64,000 nucleotides of DNA from Xanthomonas sp. AM6 (GCF_025665335.1 NZ_CP106869.1:3374501-3438500); one strand, 5' to 3'. Numbered from the stretch's first letter, positions 1-9,129 are shown. Numbers and translations are program-made. The notes: a model not told the origin generated them from the sequence alone.

Positions 1-2
1 AG

Positions 3-1757
3 GTCGCCGAGCGCTACCGCTGGCACGACGGCGTCGCCGAATGGAGCAGCCAGGCCGACCGCGGGCGTACGCCGCAGCCGCAACCGAAGCTGTACGTCAC
101 CAACGACAGCAGCCCGTGGGCGAAGTGGACCTACGCCAAGGCCCTGCTGGCCGCGCCCGGCCAGCGCCTGGACGTGCTGCCCAACGGCCGCATGCAGCTC
201 GCGCTGGTCGGCACGCTCGCGCTGCCGGGCGCCACCGGCGCGCCGCCGGTGCAGGCACGGCTGCTGCGGCTGTCCGGCCTGGACTTGGAACCGCACTACC
301 TCGCCATCGATGCGAACGACGCGTTGCTGGCCGACCTCGACGACGACGCGGTGGCGATCCGCGAGGGCTACCAGGCGCAACTGGGCACGCTGACCGATGC
401 GGTCAAGGCGCAGCAACTGGCGCATGCGCAGGCCCTGCAGCGCCAGCTCGCGCATCCGCTGGAGCGCGGCCTGTGGCTGCGCAACGTGCACGTGTTCGAT
501 CCGGTCAACGGGCTGCGCAGCGATGCGGTCAACATCCACGTCGCCGACGGGCACATCGTCTCGGTGGACGCGCAATGGCGGCCGGCGCCCGGCGACCGCG
601 TCTACGACGGCGGCGGCGGCACGGTGATCCCGGGCCTGCACGACATGCATTCGCACAGCACCCTGTCCTCGGGGCTGTGGTACCTGGCCGCGGGCGTCAC
701 CAACACCCGCGACATGGGCAACGACAACACGTTCCTGCTCGACCTCGTCGCGCGCATCGACCGCGGCGAGATCGCCGGCCCGCGCATCGTCCGCAACGGC
801 TTCCTCGAAGGCCGCAGCGCGTATTCGGCGCGCAACGGCTTCGTCGTCGACACGCTCGACGACGCGCTGAAGGACGTCGCCTGGTACAAGGACCACGGCT
901 ACTGGCAGATCAAGCTCTACAACTCGATGAACCCGGCCTGGGTGGCGCCGATCGCCGAGCGCGCGCACGCGCTGGGCATGGGCGTCACCGGCCACATTCC
1001 GGCCTTCACCAACGCCGACGCGATGATCGCCGCCGGCTACGACGAGATCACCCACATCAACCAGCTGATGCTCGGCTGGGTGCTGGCTCCGCACGAGGAC
1101 ACGCGCACGCCGCTGCGGCTGACCGCGATGCAGCGCGTCGCCGGCCTCGACCTGGACGCGCCGCAGGTGCGCCGCACGCTGGACCTGATGCGCCAGCGCG
1201 ACATCGCCCTGGACACCACCGAAGTGATCCTGGAACGGCTGATGCTCAGCCGCGCCGGCAGCGTGCTGCCCGCCGACGCGCCGTACCTGTCGCACATGCC
1301 GATCGCCTACCAGCGCTACCGCCAGCGCACCTTCGTGCCCGATCTCGACGCGCAGGCCGACGCGCGCTACCGCCAGGCGCTGGACAAGACGCTGCAGCTG
1401 ATCGGACGCCTGCACCGGCAGGGCACCGTGCTGCTGCCCGGCACCGACGACACCACCGGCTTCACCGTGCACCGCGAACTGGAGCTGTACGTCGCCGCCG
1501 GGCTGACCCCGCAGCAGGCGCTGCGCGCCGGTACCTGGCAGAGCGAGCAGCATTTCGGCCGCAGTGACCGGCTCGGCAGCGTGCATCCGGGCAAGCAGGC
1601 CGACTTCGTGCTGCTGCCCAGCGACCCGACCGCCGACATCGCCGCGATCCGCCGGCCCGCGCTGGTGGTGAAGGACCGGCAGCTGTACCTGCCCGCCGAG
1701 ATCTACCGCGCCCTGGGCGTGGAACCGTTCGCGCCGGCCCCCAAGCACATCCAATGA
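3..1757 (+). CDS. Amidohydrolase family protein, 5' end outside window
   Basis: The reading frame is open from the first bases of the window, so the true start lies upstream and the N-terminus is missing. The visible part carries the composite-domain entry typical of amidohydrolases (RNVHVFDPVNG, then GGTVIPGLHDMHSH with the metal-binding HxH), a Lys in QIKLYNS, a His in GVTGHIPAF, a His in ITHINQ, an Asp in PGTDDT, and the C-terminal LGSVHPGKQADFVLL. These fit a metal-dependent imidazolonepropionase/dipeptidase-like hydrolase. It overlaps the downstream RidA gene by 4 bases and is probably first in a peptide/amino-compound operon. Substrate is unknown. Confidence 0.85.
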   Translation, partial: VAERYRWHDGVAEWSSQADRGRTPQPQPKLYVTNDSSPWAKWTYAKALLAAPGQRLDVLPNGRMQLALVGTLALPGATGAPPVQARLLRLSGLDLEPHYLAIDANDALLADLDDDAVAIREGYQAQLGTLTDAVKAQQLAHAQALQRQLAHPLERGLWLRNVHVFDPVNGLRSDAVNIHVADGHIVSVDAQWRPAPGDRVYDGGGGTVIPGLHDMHSHSTLSSGLWYLAAGVTNTRDMGNDNTFLLDLVARIDRGEIAGPRIVRNGFLEGRSAYSARNGFVVDTLDDALKDVAWYKDHGYWQIKLYNSMNPAWVAPIAERAHALGMGVTGHIPAFTNADAMIAAGYDEITHINQLMLGWVLAPHEDTRTPLRLTAMQRVAGLDLDAPQVRRTLDLMRQRDIALDTTEVILERLMLSRAGSVLPADAPYLSHMPIAYQRYRQRTFVPDLDAQADARYRQALDKTLQLIGRLHRQGTVLLPGTDDTTGFTVHRELELYVAAGLTPQQALRAGTWQSEQHFGRSDRLGSVHPGKQADFVLLPSDPTADIAAIRRPALVVKDRQLYLPAEIYRALGVEPFAPAPKHIQ

Positions 1758-2278
1758 ATCCGATCCCCCGACCTATGCCCATCCCCCATTCCGCCTCCTC
1801 CGACACCGTGTCCGCGCGCCTGCGCGCGCTGGGCCTGGCGTTGCCGCCGCCGCTGCGCGTGCCCGATGGCGTGATCCTGCCGTTCGCGCCGGTGCACGTG
1901 GTCGGCACGCGCGTGCTGATCTCCGGCCACGGCCCGCAACACCCGGACGGGCGCATGGCCGGCGGCGGCCGCATCGGCGAAGACCTGGACGAAGCCCAGG
2001 GCTACGCCGCCGCGCGCCAGACCGCGCTGTCGATGCTGGCCAGCCTGGAACGCAGCCTGGGCAGCCTGGACCGCGTCAAGCGCTGGGTGCGCGTGTTCGG
2101 CATGGTCCGCTGCGCGCCCGGCTTCCAGCGCCTGCCGAACGTGATCAACGGCTGCTCGGACCTGCTGCTGGCACTGTGGGGGCCGGAACTGGGCCAACAT
2201 GCACGCAGCGCGGTCGGCATGGCCGAGCTTCCGTTCGGCATCCCGGTCGAGATCGAAGCCGAAGCCGAACTGCACTGA
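1754..2278 (+). CDS. RidA/YjgF/YER057c/UK114 family protein
   Basis: This 174-residue protein has the RidA fold signatures: a strand ending in LISGHGPQ, a long helix (AARQTALSMLASLERSLGSLDRV), VFGMVRCAPGF, and a final AVGMAELPFGIPVEIEAEAEL. The usual catalytic Arg neighbourhood (RxAxxV/GxxxLP) is only partly kept, as in the longer YjgH-like branch. It is cytoplasmic (no signal peptide). RidA proteins deaminate reactive enamines/imines released by PLP enzymes, which fits its place immediately upstream of a class V aminotransferase-fold gene. Its start overlaps the amidohydrolase stop (ATGA). Confidence 0.85.
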   Translation: MNPIPRPMPIPHSASSDTVSARLRALGLALPPPLRVPDGVILPFAPVHVVGTRVLISGHGPQHPDGRMAGGGRIGEDLDEAQGYAAARQTALSMLASLERSLGSLDRVKRWVRVFGMVRCAPGFQRLPNVINGCSDLLLALWGPELGQHARSAVGMAELPFGIPVEIEAEAELH

Positions 2279-2306
2279 ACCGACCGCTGCCTGCCGGAAC
2301 GCCACC

Positions 2307-3581
2307 ATGGACACTCGCCCGCCCCGTTTCGATCCCACCCGCCGGCAACTGCTGGCCGCGGCCGGCGCCCTGCCGCTGTCGGCCGCGCTGTCCGGCATCG
2401 CCGCCGCCGCGCCTGCGCCCGCCGCCGCATCCATTCGCGCAAGCGGCCTGCACGGCCTCGGCAGCGCCTTCGAGATCGCCGGCTGCTACCTCAACGGCGC
2501 CTACATGCATCCGGTCAGCACCGCCGCCGCGCAGGCGCAGCGCGGCTTCCTCGACGCGCGGCTGATGAACGCCGGCGCCGACAAGGTCGACATGGGCGGC
2601 GACCGCGAGCGCGCGATGGCCGCGCTGGGCCGGCTGCTGCATGCCGAGCGCGACGAACTGGCGTGGATTCCCAGCACCATGGTCGGCGAGAACCTGGTGC
2701 TCAACGGCCTCGGCATCCCGCACAGCCGCCAGCGCGTGGTCACCGACGCCTATCACTTCAACGGCTCGCTGTTCATGTACATGGAACTGGCCAAGCGCGG
2801 GCTCGACGTGCAGGTGGTGCGCCCGCACGACAACCGCATCCGCCTGCAGGACCTGGACAAGGCCATCACTCCGGGCACGCGCCTGGTCGCGCTGACCCTG
2901 GTATCCAGCGTCAACGGCTTCCAGCACGACCTCAAGGCGGTCTGCGAGCTGGCCCACAGCCGCGGCGCGCTGGTCTATGCCGACCTGATCCAGGCCGCCG
3001 GCAACACCCCGATCGACCTGCACGGCAGCGGCGTGGATTTCGCCGCCAGTTCCACCTACAAATGGCTGATGGGCGACTTCGGGCTGGGCGTGCTGTACGC
3101 GCGCCGCGCCAGCCAGGACGCGCTGCGGCAGACCGTGTGGGGTTACCGCCAGGAAGGCGAAACGGTTTCGCACTTCCTGCCGTTCGACCCGCCCGGCGAG
3201 CCGCTGCTGGAGACCCGGGCGATCGGCGGCCTGGCCGGCAAGATCGAAGTCGGCACGCTCAACAATTCCGCCGCCGCCGCGCTGGCGAACTCGCTGGAAC
3301 TGCTCGAGCGCGTCGGCGTGGACGCCATCCACGCATGGCGGCAACCGCTGCTGGCGCGGCTGCAGGAGGCCGTCCCGCGGCTCGGCTACCAACCGATGAC
3401 CCCGCCCGATTCCAGCTCCGCGCTGGTGTCCTTCGCCCAGCGCGACGTCGGCAAGCGCCTGGCGCCGAAACTGAAGGCGGCCGGCGTCGCCGTCACCCTG
3501 TACCGCAACTACTTCCGCGTGTCGCCGTCGTTCTACAACGGCAGCGACGATGTCGAACGCCTGATCGAGGCCCTGTCATGA
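2307..3581 (+). CDS. Tat-exported class V aminotransferase-fold PLP enzyme
   Basis: This 424-residue protein begins with a twin-arginine signal (TRRQLLAAAGALPLSAALSG, then an Ala-rich cleavage region near residue 35), implying folded, cofactor-loaded export to the periplasm. The core has class V PLP features: DAYHFNGSLF, VALTLVSSVNGFQHDL, VYADLIQAAG with the PLP-binding Asp, and SSTYKWLMGDFGLG with the Schiff-base Lys. It resembles isopenicillin N epimerase/cysteine desulfurase-like exported enzymes. The start at 2307 was chosen because the Tat signal begins there. It overlaps the following RidA gene by 4 bases. The reaction cannot be told from sequence. Confidence 0.85.
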   Translation: MDTRPPRFDPTRRQLLAAAGALPLSAALSGIAAAAPAPAAASIRASGLHGLGSAFEIAGCYLNGAYMHPVSTAAAQAQRGFLDARLMNAGADKVDMGGDRERAMAALGRLLHAERDELAWIPSTMVGENLVLNGLGIPHSRQRVVTDAYHFNGSLFMYMELAKRGLDVQVVRPHDNRIRLQDLDKAITPGTRLVALTLVSSVNGFQHDLKAVCELAHSRGALVYADLIQAAGNTPIDLHGSGVDFAASSTYKWLMGDFGLGVLYARRASQDALRQTVWGYRQEGETVSHFLPFDPPGEPLLETRAIGGLAGKIEVGTLNNSAAAALANSLELLERVGVDAIHAWRQPLLARLQEAVPRLGYQPMTPPDSSSALVSFAQRDVGKRLAPKLKAAGVAVTLYRNYFRVSPSFYNGSDDVERLIEALS

Positions 3582-4018
3582 AGCGATTCCCGCTATTGCT
3601 GTGCGCGTTGCTGCCATGGACCGCGCAGGCGGCGCCGGCGCCGCTGCAGCATTACGGCACCGCGCCCGGCGCGCCGTTTTCCGCGGCGGTGCGCGCCGGC
3701 GACACGCTCTACGTCTCCGGCCAGATCGGCACGGCGGCGCAAGGCGGGTTGCCCGAGGACTTCGCGGCGCAGGCCAACAACGCGCTGGACAACGTCGGCC
3801 GCGCCCTGGCCCTGGCCGGCGCCGGCATGGACGACGTCGCCAAGTGCACGGTGATGCTGACCGACATGGCGCAATGGCCCGCGTTCAACGCCCTGTACGT
3901 GCGCCGCTTCAAGCCCGGCCACCTACCCGCGCGCAGCGCCATCGGCGTCAACGCGCTGGCGCTGGGCGCGAAGGTGGAAATCGAATGCATCGCCTACCTG
4001 CCGCAGACCCGACCATGA
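3578..4018 (+). CDS. Exported RidA family protein
   Basis: This 146-residue second RidA protein has a Sec signal peptide (MKRFPLLLCALLPWTAQA). The mature part shows the canonical motif set: PFSAAVRAGDTLYVSGQIG, QANNALDNVGRALALAGAGMDDV, VMLTDM and the final LPARSAIGVNALALGAKVEIECIAYLP, with the conserved Arg and Glu of active RidA. It overlaps the PLP enzyme gene upstream (ATGA) and the metallopeptidase gene downstream. An exported RidA beside an exported PLP enzyme suggests quenching of periplasmic enamine/imine products; that is inference. Confidence 0.9.
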   Translation: MKRFPLLLCALLPWTAQAAPAPLQHYGTAPGAPFSAAVRAGDTLYVSGQIGTAAQGGLPEDFAAQANNALDNVGRALALAGAGMDDVAKCTVMLTDMAQWPAFNALYVRRFKPGHLPARSAIGVNALALGAKVEIECIAYLPQTRP

Positions 4019-5718
4019 CCGCACGCACAACCCGCTGGCTTTCCCTCGCCCTGTTGCTGACCCCGGCCTGCGCCGCGCTCGCGGCTGCGCCGCCCGCGGA
4101 ACCGGTGCCGCTGGAGGTGGTGCTCACGCCCAAGGTCGAGGCCGGCCAGGTCGCCGCGCTGCAGGTGCACCTGCACCTGCCCGCGCCCAAGGTCGCGGCA
4201 GGCGCGCCGTTGCTGCGGATGCCGGTGGAGCTGGTCTCCACGCCGACCGCCGCCTACAGCGCCGAACAGATCCGGGTGCGCGACGCGCGCGGCGCCTTGC
4301 CGCTGCGCGCCATCGACGAAGCCCCGGACCCGTCCGGCAAGTACCGCAACTACCTCGCCACCCGCGCCAGCGTCGGCGACGTCGAGGTCGACTACGCCAC
4401 GCCGCCGCGCAAGGTCGATGTGGACACCCGCAACGGCCCGCTGTTCGACCTGCGCGCGCAGGACGGCGGCCTGATGGGCGCCGGCGTCTACTTCATGGCG
4501 CTGCCGCCGGGCGAAGCGCCGCGCAAGATCCACCTGCGCTGGGACCTGAGCGCGCTGCCGGCCGGCGCGCGCGGCGTGTGGAGCGTCGGCGAAGGCGAAC
4601 AGCGCACCACCGCGCCGACCGACCTGCTGCGCTTCTCCTACTACGCCGTCGGCACCATGCAGCGGGTGCCGGACAACGACGACGACGTGTTCCACTTCTA
4701 CTGGATGGACACCCCGCCGTTCGACGCGCAGCTGCTGGCCACGCAGACCGGCCAGCTGTACCGCTACATGGCGCGCTTCTTCGGCGACGACGGCTCGGCC
4801 TACCGCGCCTTCGCCCGCCGCAACCCGTATCCGGCCGGCGGCGGCACCGGCCTGGCGCATTCCTTCATGTTCGGCTACGGGCCGCAGGGCCAGACCATCG
4901 CCGAAGGCCCGCAGGCGCTGCTGGCGCACGAGATGGCGCACACCTGGCCCAAGCTCGACGGCGAGGAGCATGCGCTCACCGCCTGGTACACCGAAGGCAC
5001 CGCCGAGTTCTACTCGCTGCTGCTGTCGCTGCGCGCCGGCGTGTACGCCAAGGACGCCTTCCTGCAGGCGATCAACCACCGCGCCGACGGCTACTACGAC
5101 AACCCCTACCGCGCGCTCGACAACGCCGCGGCCGGCGAACGCTTCTGGAAGGACGCGCGCGCCCAGCGCGTGCCCTACGGCCGCGGCTTCATGTACCTGG
5201 CGAGCGTGGATGCGCAGCTGCGCCAGCATGGCCGGCAGGCGCATTCGGTGGACGACCTGGTGCTGGAGGTGCTCAAGCGCCAGCGCGCCGGCGAGACCGT
5301 CGGCGTGCCCGAATGGCGCGCGATGGTGGTGCGCGAACTCGGCGCCACCGCCGGCAGCGACTTCGACGCGATGGTCGCCGGCAAACTGATCGTGCCGGCC
5401 GCCCCCGCGTTCGGCTGCTACCGCGTGGTACCGGCACCACACCAACCGTTCGAACTGGGCTTCGACCGCATGCGCATGGGCGTGGTCAAGAACCTGCTGC
5501 CCGAGTCGGCCGCCGCCCGTGCCGGCGTGCGGGAGAACGACCGCATCGTCGAATACACCCCGCTCGAGCAGGCCATGGCCGACGAACACACCCGCATGCA
5601 GCTGAAACTGGAGCGCGACGGCAAGCCGCTGCAGGTGGACTACCTGCCGCGCAGCGCACGCGTGGACGCCTGGCGTTTCGCCGTCGATCCGGCGCTGGCC
5701 GCCCGCTGCTCGCTCTGA
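4015..5718 (+). CDS. Exported HExxH metallopeptidase with C-terminal PDZ (M61-like)
   Basis: This 567-residue protein has a signal peptide (LSLALLLTPACAALAA). An N-terminal beta-rich domain is followed by a zinc-protease core with HEMAHTW and, about 30 residues later, WYTEGTAEFYS, the downstream Glu ligand, giving a gluzincin HExxH...E arrangement. The C-terminus (GVVKNLLPESAAARAGVRENDRIVEY) is a PDZ domain. The layout matches M61 glycyl aminopeptidase-like proteins. It is a clear paralogue of the next gene. It probably acts on peptides in the periplasm. Confidence 0.85.
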   Translation: MTARTTRWLSLALLLTPACAALAAAPPAEPVPLEVVLTPKVEAGQVAALQVHLHLPAPKVAAGAPLLRMPVELVSTPTAAYSAEQIRVRDARGALPLRAIDEAPDPSGKYRNYLATRASVGDVEVDYATPPRKVDVDTRNGPLFDLRAQDGGLMGAGVYFMALPPGEAPRKIHLRWDLSALPAGARGVWSVGEGEQRTTAPTDLLRFSYYAVGTMQRVPDNDDDVFHFYWMDTPPFDAQLLATQTGQLYRYMARFFGDDGSAYRAFARRNPYPAGGGTGLAHSFMFGYGPQGQTIAEGPQALLAHEMAHTWPKLDGEEHALTAWYTEGTAEFYSLLLSLRAGVYAKDAFLQAINHRADGYYDNPYRALDNAAAGERFWKDARAQRVPYGRGFMYLASVDAQLRQHGRQAHSVDDLVLEVLKRQRAGETVGVPEWRAMVVRELGATAGSDFDAMVAGKLIVPAAPAFGCYRVVPAPHQPFELGFDRMRMGVVKNLLPESAAARAGVRENDRIVEYTPLEQAMADEHTRMQLKLERDGKPLQVDYLPRSARVDAWRFAVDPALAARCSL

Positions 5719-5743
5719 CCCCCACCTGTCGCGACCCTTGCCG

Positions 5744-7483
5744 ATGAAGATGCCACGCCACCTCCGCCTGTTCCTGGCACTCGCCGCGGCCGCGCCGCCG
5801 GCCCTGGCCGCGACCGATGCGCCGTACGCGATCACCATCCATGCGCAGGCGGACGCCGCCGGCAGCAGGGTCCAGGCACTGCTGGTGGACGAAGCCATCC
5901 CGCTGCCGGCCACACCGGCCGGCGCCACTGTAGTGGCGATGCCGCACGTCACCAGCAACGTGCCCACCATCGCCGGCAGCGTCGGCGAACTGCCGGCGCG
6001 CGACGACCGCGGCGCGGTGCAGCTGCGCTACCGCGACCAGGGCGAAGGCCCGGCCCGGCAGCGCCAGTGGTACGCAGAACGCGATATCGCCGGCACCCTG
6101 CGCTTTTCCTATCGCGCGACGATGACCGAAGCGCTGGCCGCGCGCGGCGCCGCGCCGCCGATCGAACTGCGCAGCGAGGAAGGCGCCTTCTCCGGCGCCG
6201 GCGCCACCTTCCTGCTGCACCCACCCAGCGGCCGCCACGACATCGCCCTGCACTGGGACCTGTCCGCACTGGGCGCAGGCGCGCATGCCGTGAGCAGCCT
6301 GCAGGACCGCAACGCCGATGACGTGGACATGGAAGCGCTGGACAGCAGCTACTTCATGGCCGGCAAGATCGGCCTGTATCCGCAGGCGCCCGACGCCACC
6401 GGCTTCTTCTCCGCCTGGCAGGGCAACACCCCGTTCGACGCGCAAAAACTGCTGGCATGGACCCAACAACTGCGCCAGCACTACCAGGCCTTCTTCGCCG
6501 TGCCGGCCACGCCCTACGGCGTGTTCCTGCGCCGCAACCGGGTGAACCCGGGCGGCGGCATGGGCATGTACAACTCCTTCGTCGTCACCTACGACGACGA
6601 CCGCGGCAACGACCCGGAACAACTGGAACTGACCCTCGCCCACGAGATGTTCCATACCTTCCAGCCGCGCATGAGCGCCCAGTACGACGGCGAAACGCTG
6701 GCCGACGCCTGGTTCAACGAAGGCATGGCCGTGTTCTACCAGGCGCGCCTGCCGTTCCGCTACGGCATGATCGACGCCGACGCGTTCCTGAAGGATCTCA
6801 ACTACACCGCTGCGCGCTACTACACCAACCTGCTCGGCAACGCCCCGAACAGCGACGTGGCGGCGAAGTTCTGGCAGGACACCCGCATCCGCACCCTGCC
6901 CTACGACCGCGGCTTCCTGTACTTCGTCACCGTCGACGACGCCCTGCGCAAGGCCAGCAACGACCGCAAATCGCTGGACGACCTGATGCTGGCGATGCTG
7001 CAACGCCAACAGCGCAACAAACAGCTCGGCATCGCCGACTGGGAAGCGGTGCTGCGCGACTCCCTCGGCGAGGACGCCATCAAGCAACTGCACGCCATGC
7101 TCGACGGCGCCGCACCGCTACCGGCCAGCGACGCCTTCGGCCCCTGCTTCGAACGCATCTCCCAACCCATGCGCCGCTACGAACTCGGCTTCGCCCCCGC
7201 GGTGCTGACCGAATCCCCGCGCATCGTCCGCGACCTGCTCCCCGGCTCGGCCGCCGCCAAGGCCGGCGTGCAAAACGGCGACGAGATCACCCGCCCGGTC
7301 GGCCAGGATCAACTACAAGGCGAGCAGGACGGCATCCTCACCCTGCAGCTCCTGCGCGACGGCAAGCCGCTGACGGTCTCGTACAGGCCGCGCGGCGAGA
7401 CCGTGGCGACGTGGCAGTGGAAGCGCAAGCAGGGCGTTGAGGAAGCCTCTTGCTCGCTGCCCGCCACCATTCACGCAAAATGA
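5744..7483 (+). CDS. Second exported HExxH/PDZ metallopeptidase (paralogue of the preceding gene)
   Basis: This 579-residue protein has a signal peptide (MKMPRHLRLFLALAAAAPPALAA). It has the same order as the preceding protein: a beta-rich N-terminal domain, LAHEMFHTFQ with the zinc HExxH, WFNEGMAVFYQ with the third ligand, LPYDRGFLYFVTVD, and a C-terminal PDZ (IVRDLLPGSAAAKAGVQNGDEI). The ATG at 5744 is preferred over an upstream TTG because it starts the signal peptide. It arose by tandem duplication with divergence and is last in the operon. Confidence 0.85.
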   Translation: MKMPRHLRLFLALAAAAPPALAATDAPYAITIHAQADAAGSRVQALLVDEAIPLPATPAGATVVAMPHVTSNVPTIAGSVGELPARDDRGAVQLRYRDQGEGPARQRQWYAERDIAGTLRFSYRATMTEALAARGAAPPIELRSEEGAFSGAGATFLLHPPSGRHDIALHWDLSALGAGAHAVSSLQDRNADDVDMEALDSSYFMAGKIGLYPQAPDATGFFSAWQGNTPFDAQKLLAWTQQLRQHYQAFFAVPATPYGVFLRRNRVNPGGGMGMYNSFVVTYDDDRGNDPEQLELTLAHEMFHTFQPRMSAQYDGETLADAWFNEGMAVFYQARLPFRYGMIDADAFLKDLNYTAARYYTNLLGNAPNSDVAAKFWQDTRIRTLPYDRGFLYFVTVDDALRKASNDRKSLDDLMLAMLQRQQRNKQLGIADWEAVLRDSLGEDAIKQLHAMLDGAAPLPASDAFGPCFERISQPMRRYELGFAPAVLTESPRIVRDLLPGSAAAKAGVQNGDEITRPVGQDQLQGEQDGILTLQLLRDGKPLTVSYRPRGETVATWQWKRKQGVEEASCSLPATIHAK

Positions 7484-7812
7484 CCGAGCGTCTTCTGACT
7501 GGTCTAAGCGGCTGACGCAGTTCCAGCTGCAAGTACAGGCGGATGGACTTCAAAAAAGCGAATTGTGATTCTGCCAGCCTCCGCTTAACCGCTCTGCGCC
7601 ACTAACGCGCTACTGACTTCCAAGCAGAACCTCATGTTCTACTGGACCATCGCCGTCAACGTTTGGCCCCTCGACGGCACAATCTATTATCGACAAACGC
7701 ATACCGGTCAACCGCCAGAGCTTTCGCGGCCTGATCTATGAATAGTGCTAGATGGTCGCGCCGTTCACGCTCCTTTATCGCCCCTTGCCGTCATGAAGAC
7801 AGCACCAAGCTT
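7484..7812. other. Intergenic stretch without a clear gene
   Basis: The 329 bases between the metallopeptidase gene and the TIR gene hold no convincing coding region. The base composition becomes visibly less GC-rich here and stays so to about 10650, which suggests acquired DNA. A 34-codon plus-strand frame starting at 7634 exists but has nothing recognisable. Confidence 0.5.
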
Positions 7813-8670
7813 CTACGAAATCACAAAATTTTTAGTGAAAGTCGGAGAGGCAGAGTCGTTCTCAAATACGTCGAACTCCACAGCAACCAGCACGTCGCGA
7901 AATTTCACAGTTGTATGAGCAAGCCCTGGGCCCAGTGCATATAGCGACTGAGTGCCGTCATGTATCCCAAGAGGAGGCAACCGCTCCCAGTGAGTATTGA
8001 CCGGCGATATAGGAAAACCCCAGGCAAATGCTTTCTCAGGCTCATCGTCCTGCCGAAACGACCCACGGATGGTCAATTTAATGCTCTGCGACTGGCCAAG
8101 CTTAGCAGCCAAGCAATACCGGTCAGGCTCATCGATGCCCTTAGCTCCAATCAATGTTCGCACTTCAGGGCTAAGCAAATTCTGGCGACCAAGGTGTTCT
8201 CGCGGATACGCAATCCGATCCCGCGAAATAGCTTGCTTAATGGCATAAACAGCGGGGCCAAGTGCCGCAGCACCGTCACTCTTAAATCGGTCCAAATCAA
8301 ATTGCGCTGTTGTGATCCCGGCAAGATCAGACAACGTATGAACGATGCCACCTCTTGGCTCAAGGACGAAGGTTCTTCGCATGCCATGAACTCCCGCGAA
8401 GTACCCCATTTCCAAAACAACATTGAGCCGAGGAGCGTAGCCCTCAGTCCCGCGCATCTTCATTGGGTCGTCAGGTGCAAAGACGAATACTCCATAAGCA
8501 TGTGCGCGGACAGCTTCGTCAATAGATTCAAATGTTGCAACCGCAGCGGTGAAAACGTCTTGGCTCCAAATAGTTACGTCGAAATCGTACTGCAACTGGC
8601 TCTGAAGAGCCTCTGCTATGGCATGCGCCTCAGCTGATGAACCTATAAAAATTCGCTGCTTCCTGGACAT
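7813..8670 (-). CDS. TIR-like domain protein (PF10137/Cap12-type TIR) with unknown C-terminal domain
   Basis: This 285-residue protein has an N-terminal TIR of the 'predicted nucleotide-binding, TIR-like' class: RIFIGSSAEAHAIAEALQSQL (about 6-27), VTIWSQDVF, YGVFVFAPDD, and RLNVVLEMGYFAG with Glu87 as the likely NAD-cleaving residue. Residues from about 150 to the end form an unrecognised, probably beta-rich domain that may sense or multimerise. The ATG at 8670 has a GGAG 7 bases upstream and is preferred over a TTG 4 codons earlier. TIR proteins of this class act in CBASS/Pycsar-like anti-phage defence, but no cyclase is adjacent. It lies on the chromosome side of the prophage junction. Composition is clearly lower in GC than its neighbours. 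Confidence 0.75.
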   Translation of the reverse strand: MSRKQRIFIGSSAEAHAIAEALQSQLQYDFDVTIWSQDVFTAAVATFESIDEAVRAHAYGVFVFAPDDPMKMRGTEGYAPRLNVVLEMGYFAGVHGMRRTFVLEPRGGIVHTLSDLAGITTAQFDLDRFKSDGAAALGPAVYAIKQAISRDRIAYPREHLGRQNLLSPEVRTLIGAKGIDEPDRYCLAAKLGQSQSIKLTIRGSFRQDDEPEKAFAWGFPISPVNTHWERLPPLGIHDGTQSLYALGPGLAHTTVKFRDVLVAVEFDVFENDSASPTFTKNFVIS

Positions 8671-8941
8671 GCTCGGCTCCAAAATGACCTTTGTGCAGTC
8701 TAAGCGAAGCTAGTCGTTTCCCCAGCACTGGCGAAAGGAGTGCAGAAGAACTGGGTAATGCCTCCACAACGTGACAGCTTGGGGCTTTGAGCTACAAGGG
8801 ATCTGTTGCAAGAGGTGCTGCGCTGCCATGGAAGTGCTGGAGGTTGGGTGCGCTGGTCCATCCAACCGCCGCCCCCCAGATTTCACCGGCTCTAAGTCAT
8901 AAGCACAGATGGTCTGAAACAATTACCGAGCACTTATAACG

Positions 8942-8967
8942 AAAAAGGCCACCCCGGAAGGGTGACC
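8942..8967 (-). terminator. Rho-independent terminator, probably of tRNA-Thr before phage insertion
   Basis: On the minus strand GGTCACCC pairs with GGGTGGCC (8 pairs, one G-U) around a 5-base loop and is followed by five T. It lies 17 bases past the attachment core in the direction of tRNA transcription, so before integration it would have ended the tRNA-Thr transcript. Confidence 0.8.
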
Positions 8968-8983
8968 TAAGTCGTTGAATTTA

Positions 8984-9001
8984 CTGGTGCCGGAAATAGG
9001 A
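8984..9001. repeat. Prophage attachment core, left copy
   Basis: CTGGTGCCGGAAATAGGA is identical to 61591-61608, the end of tRNA-Thr including its encoded CCA. Identity breaks immediately after 18 bases. This marks the prophage end distal to the integrase. Confidence 0.9.
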
Positions 9002-9129
9002 TACGAACGCCCTTGGGGCACAAGGCTTTCCGCACCTGGTGGGGAATTTCTGCTCAGTCCTCGCGCGACCGCCGCGTCGCCTCGGCCGGCGCCGGCTTCG
9101 AAGCAGCAAGCCCGCAAGGCGGCAACCTG

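Noticed and set aside
7484-7812. Additional attachment-core copy marking a second island left of the TIR gene
   Set aside because: I found no further match to the 18-base core in the region left of 8984.
8923-9117. Minus-strand open frame across the attachment core and terminator (SYPISGTSKFNDLGHPSGVAFF)
   Set aside because: It translates tRNA 3' end and terminator DNA; such frames are common artefacts beside tRNA genes and nothing supports coding.
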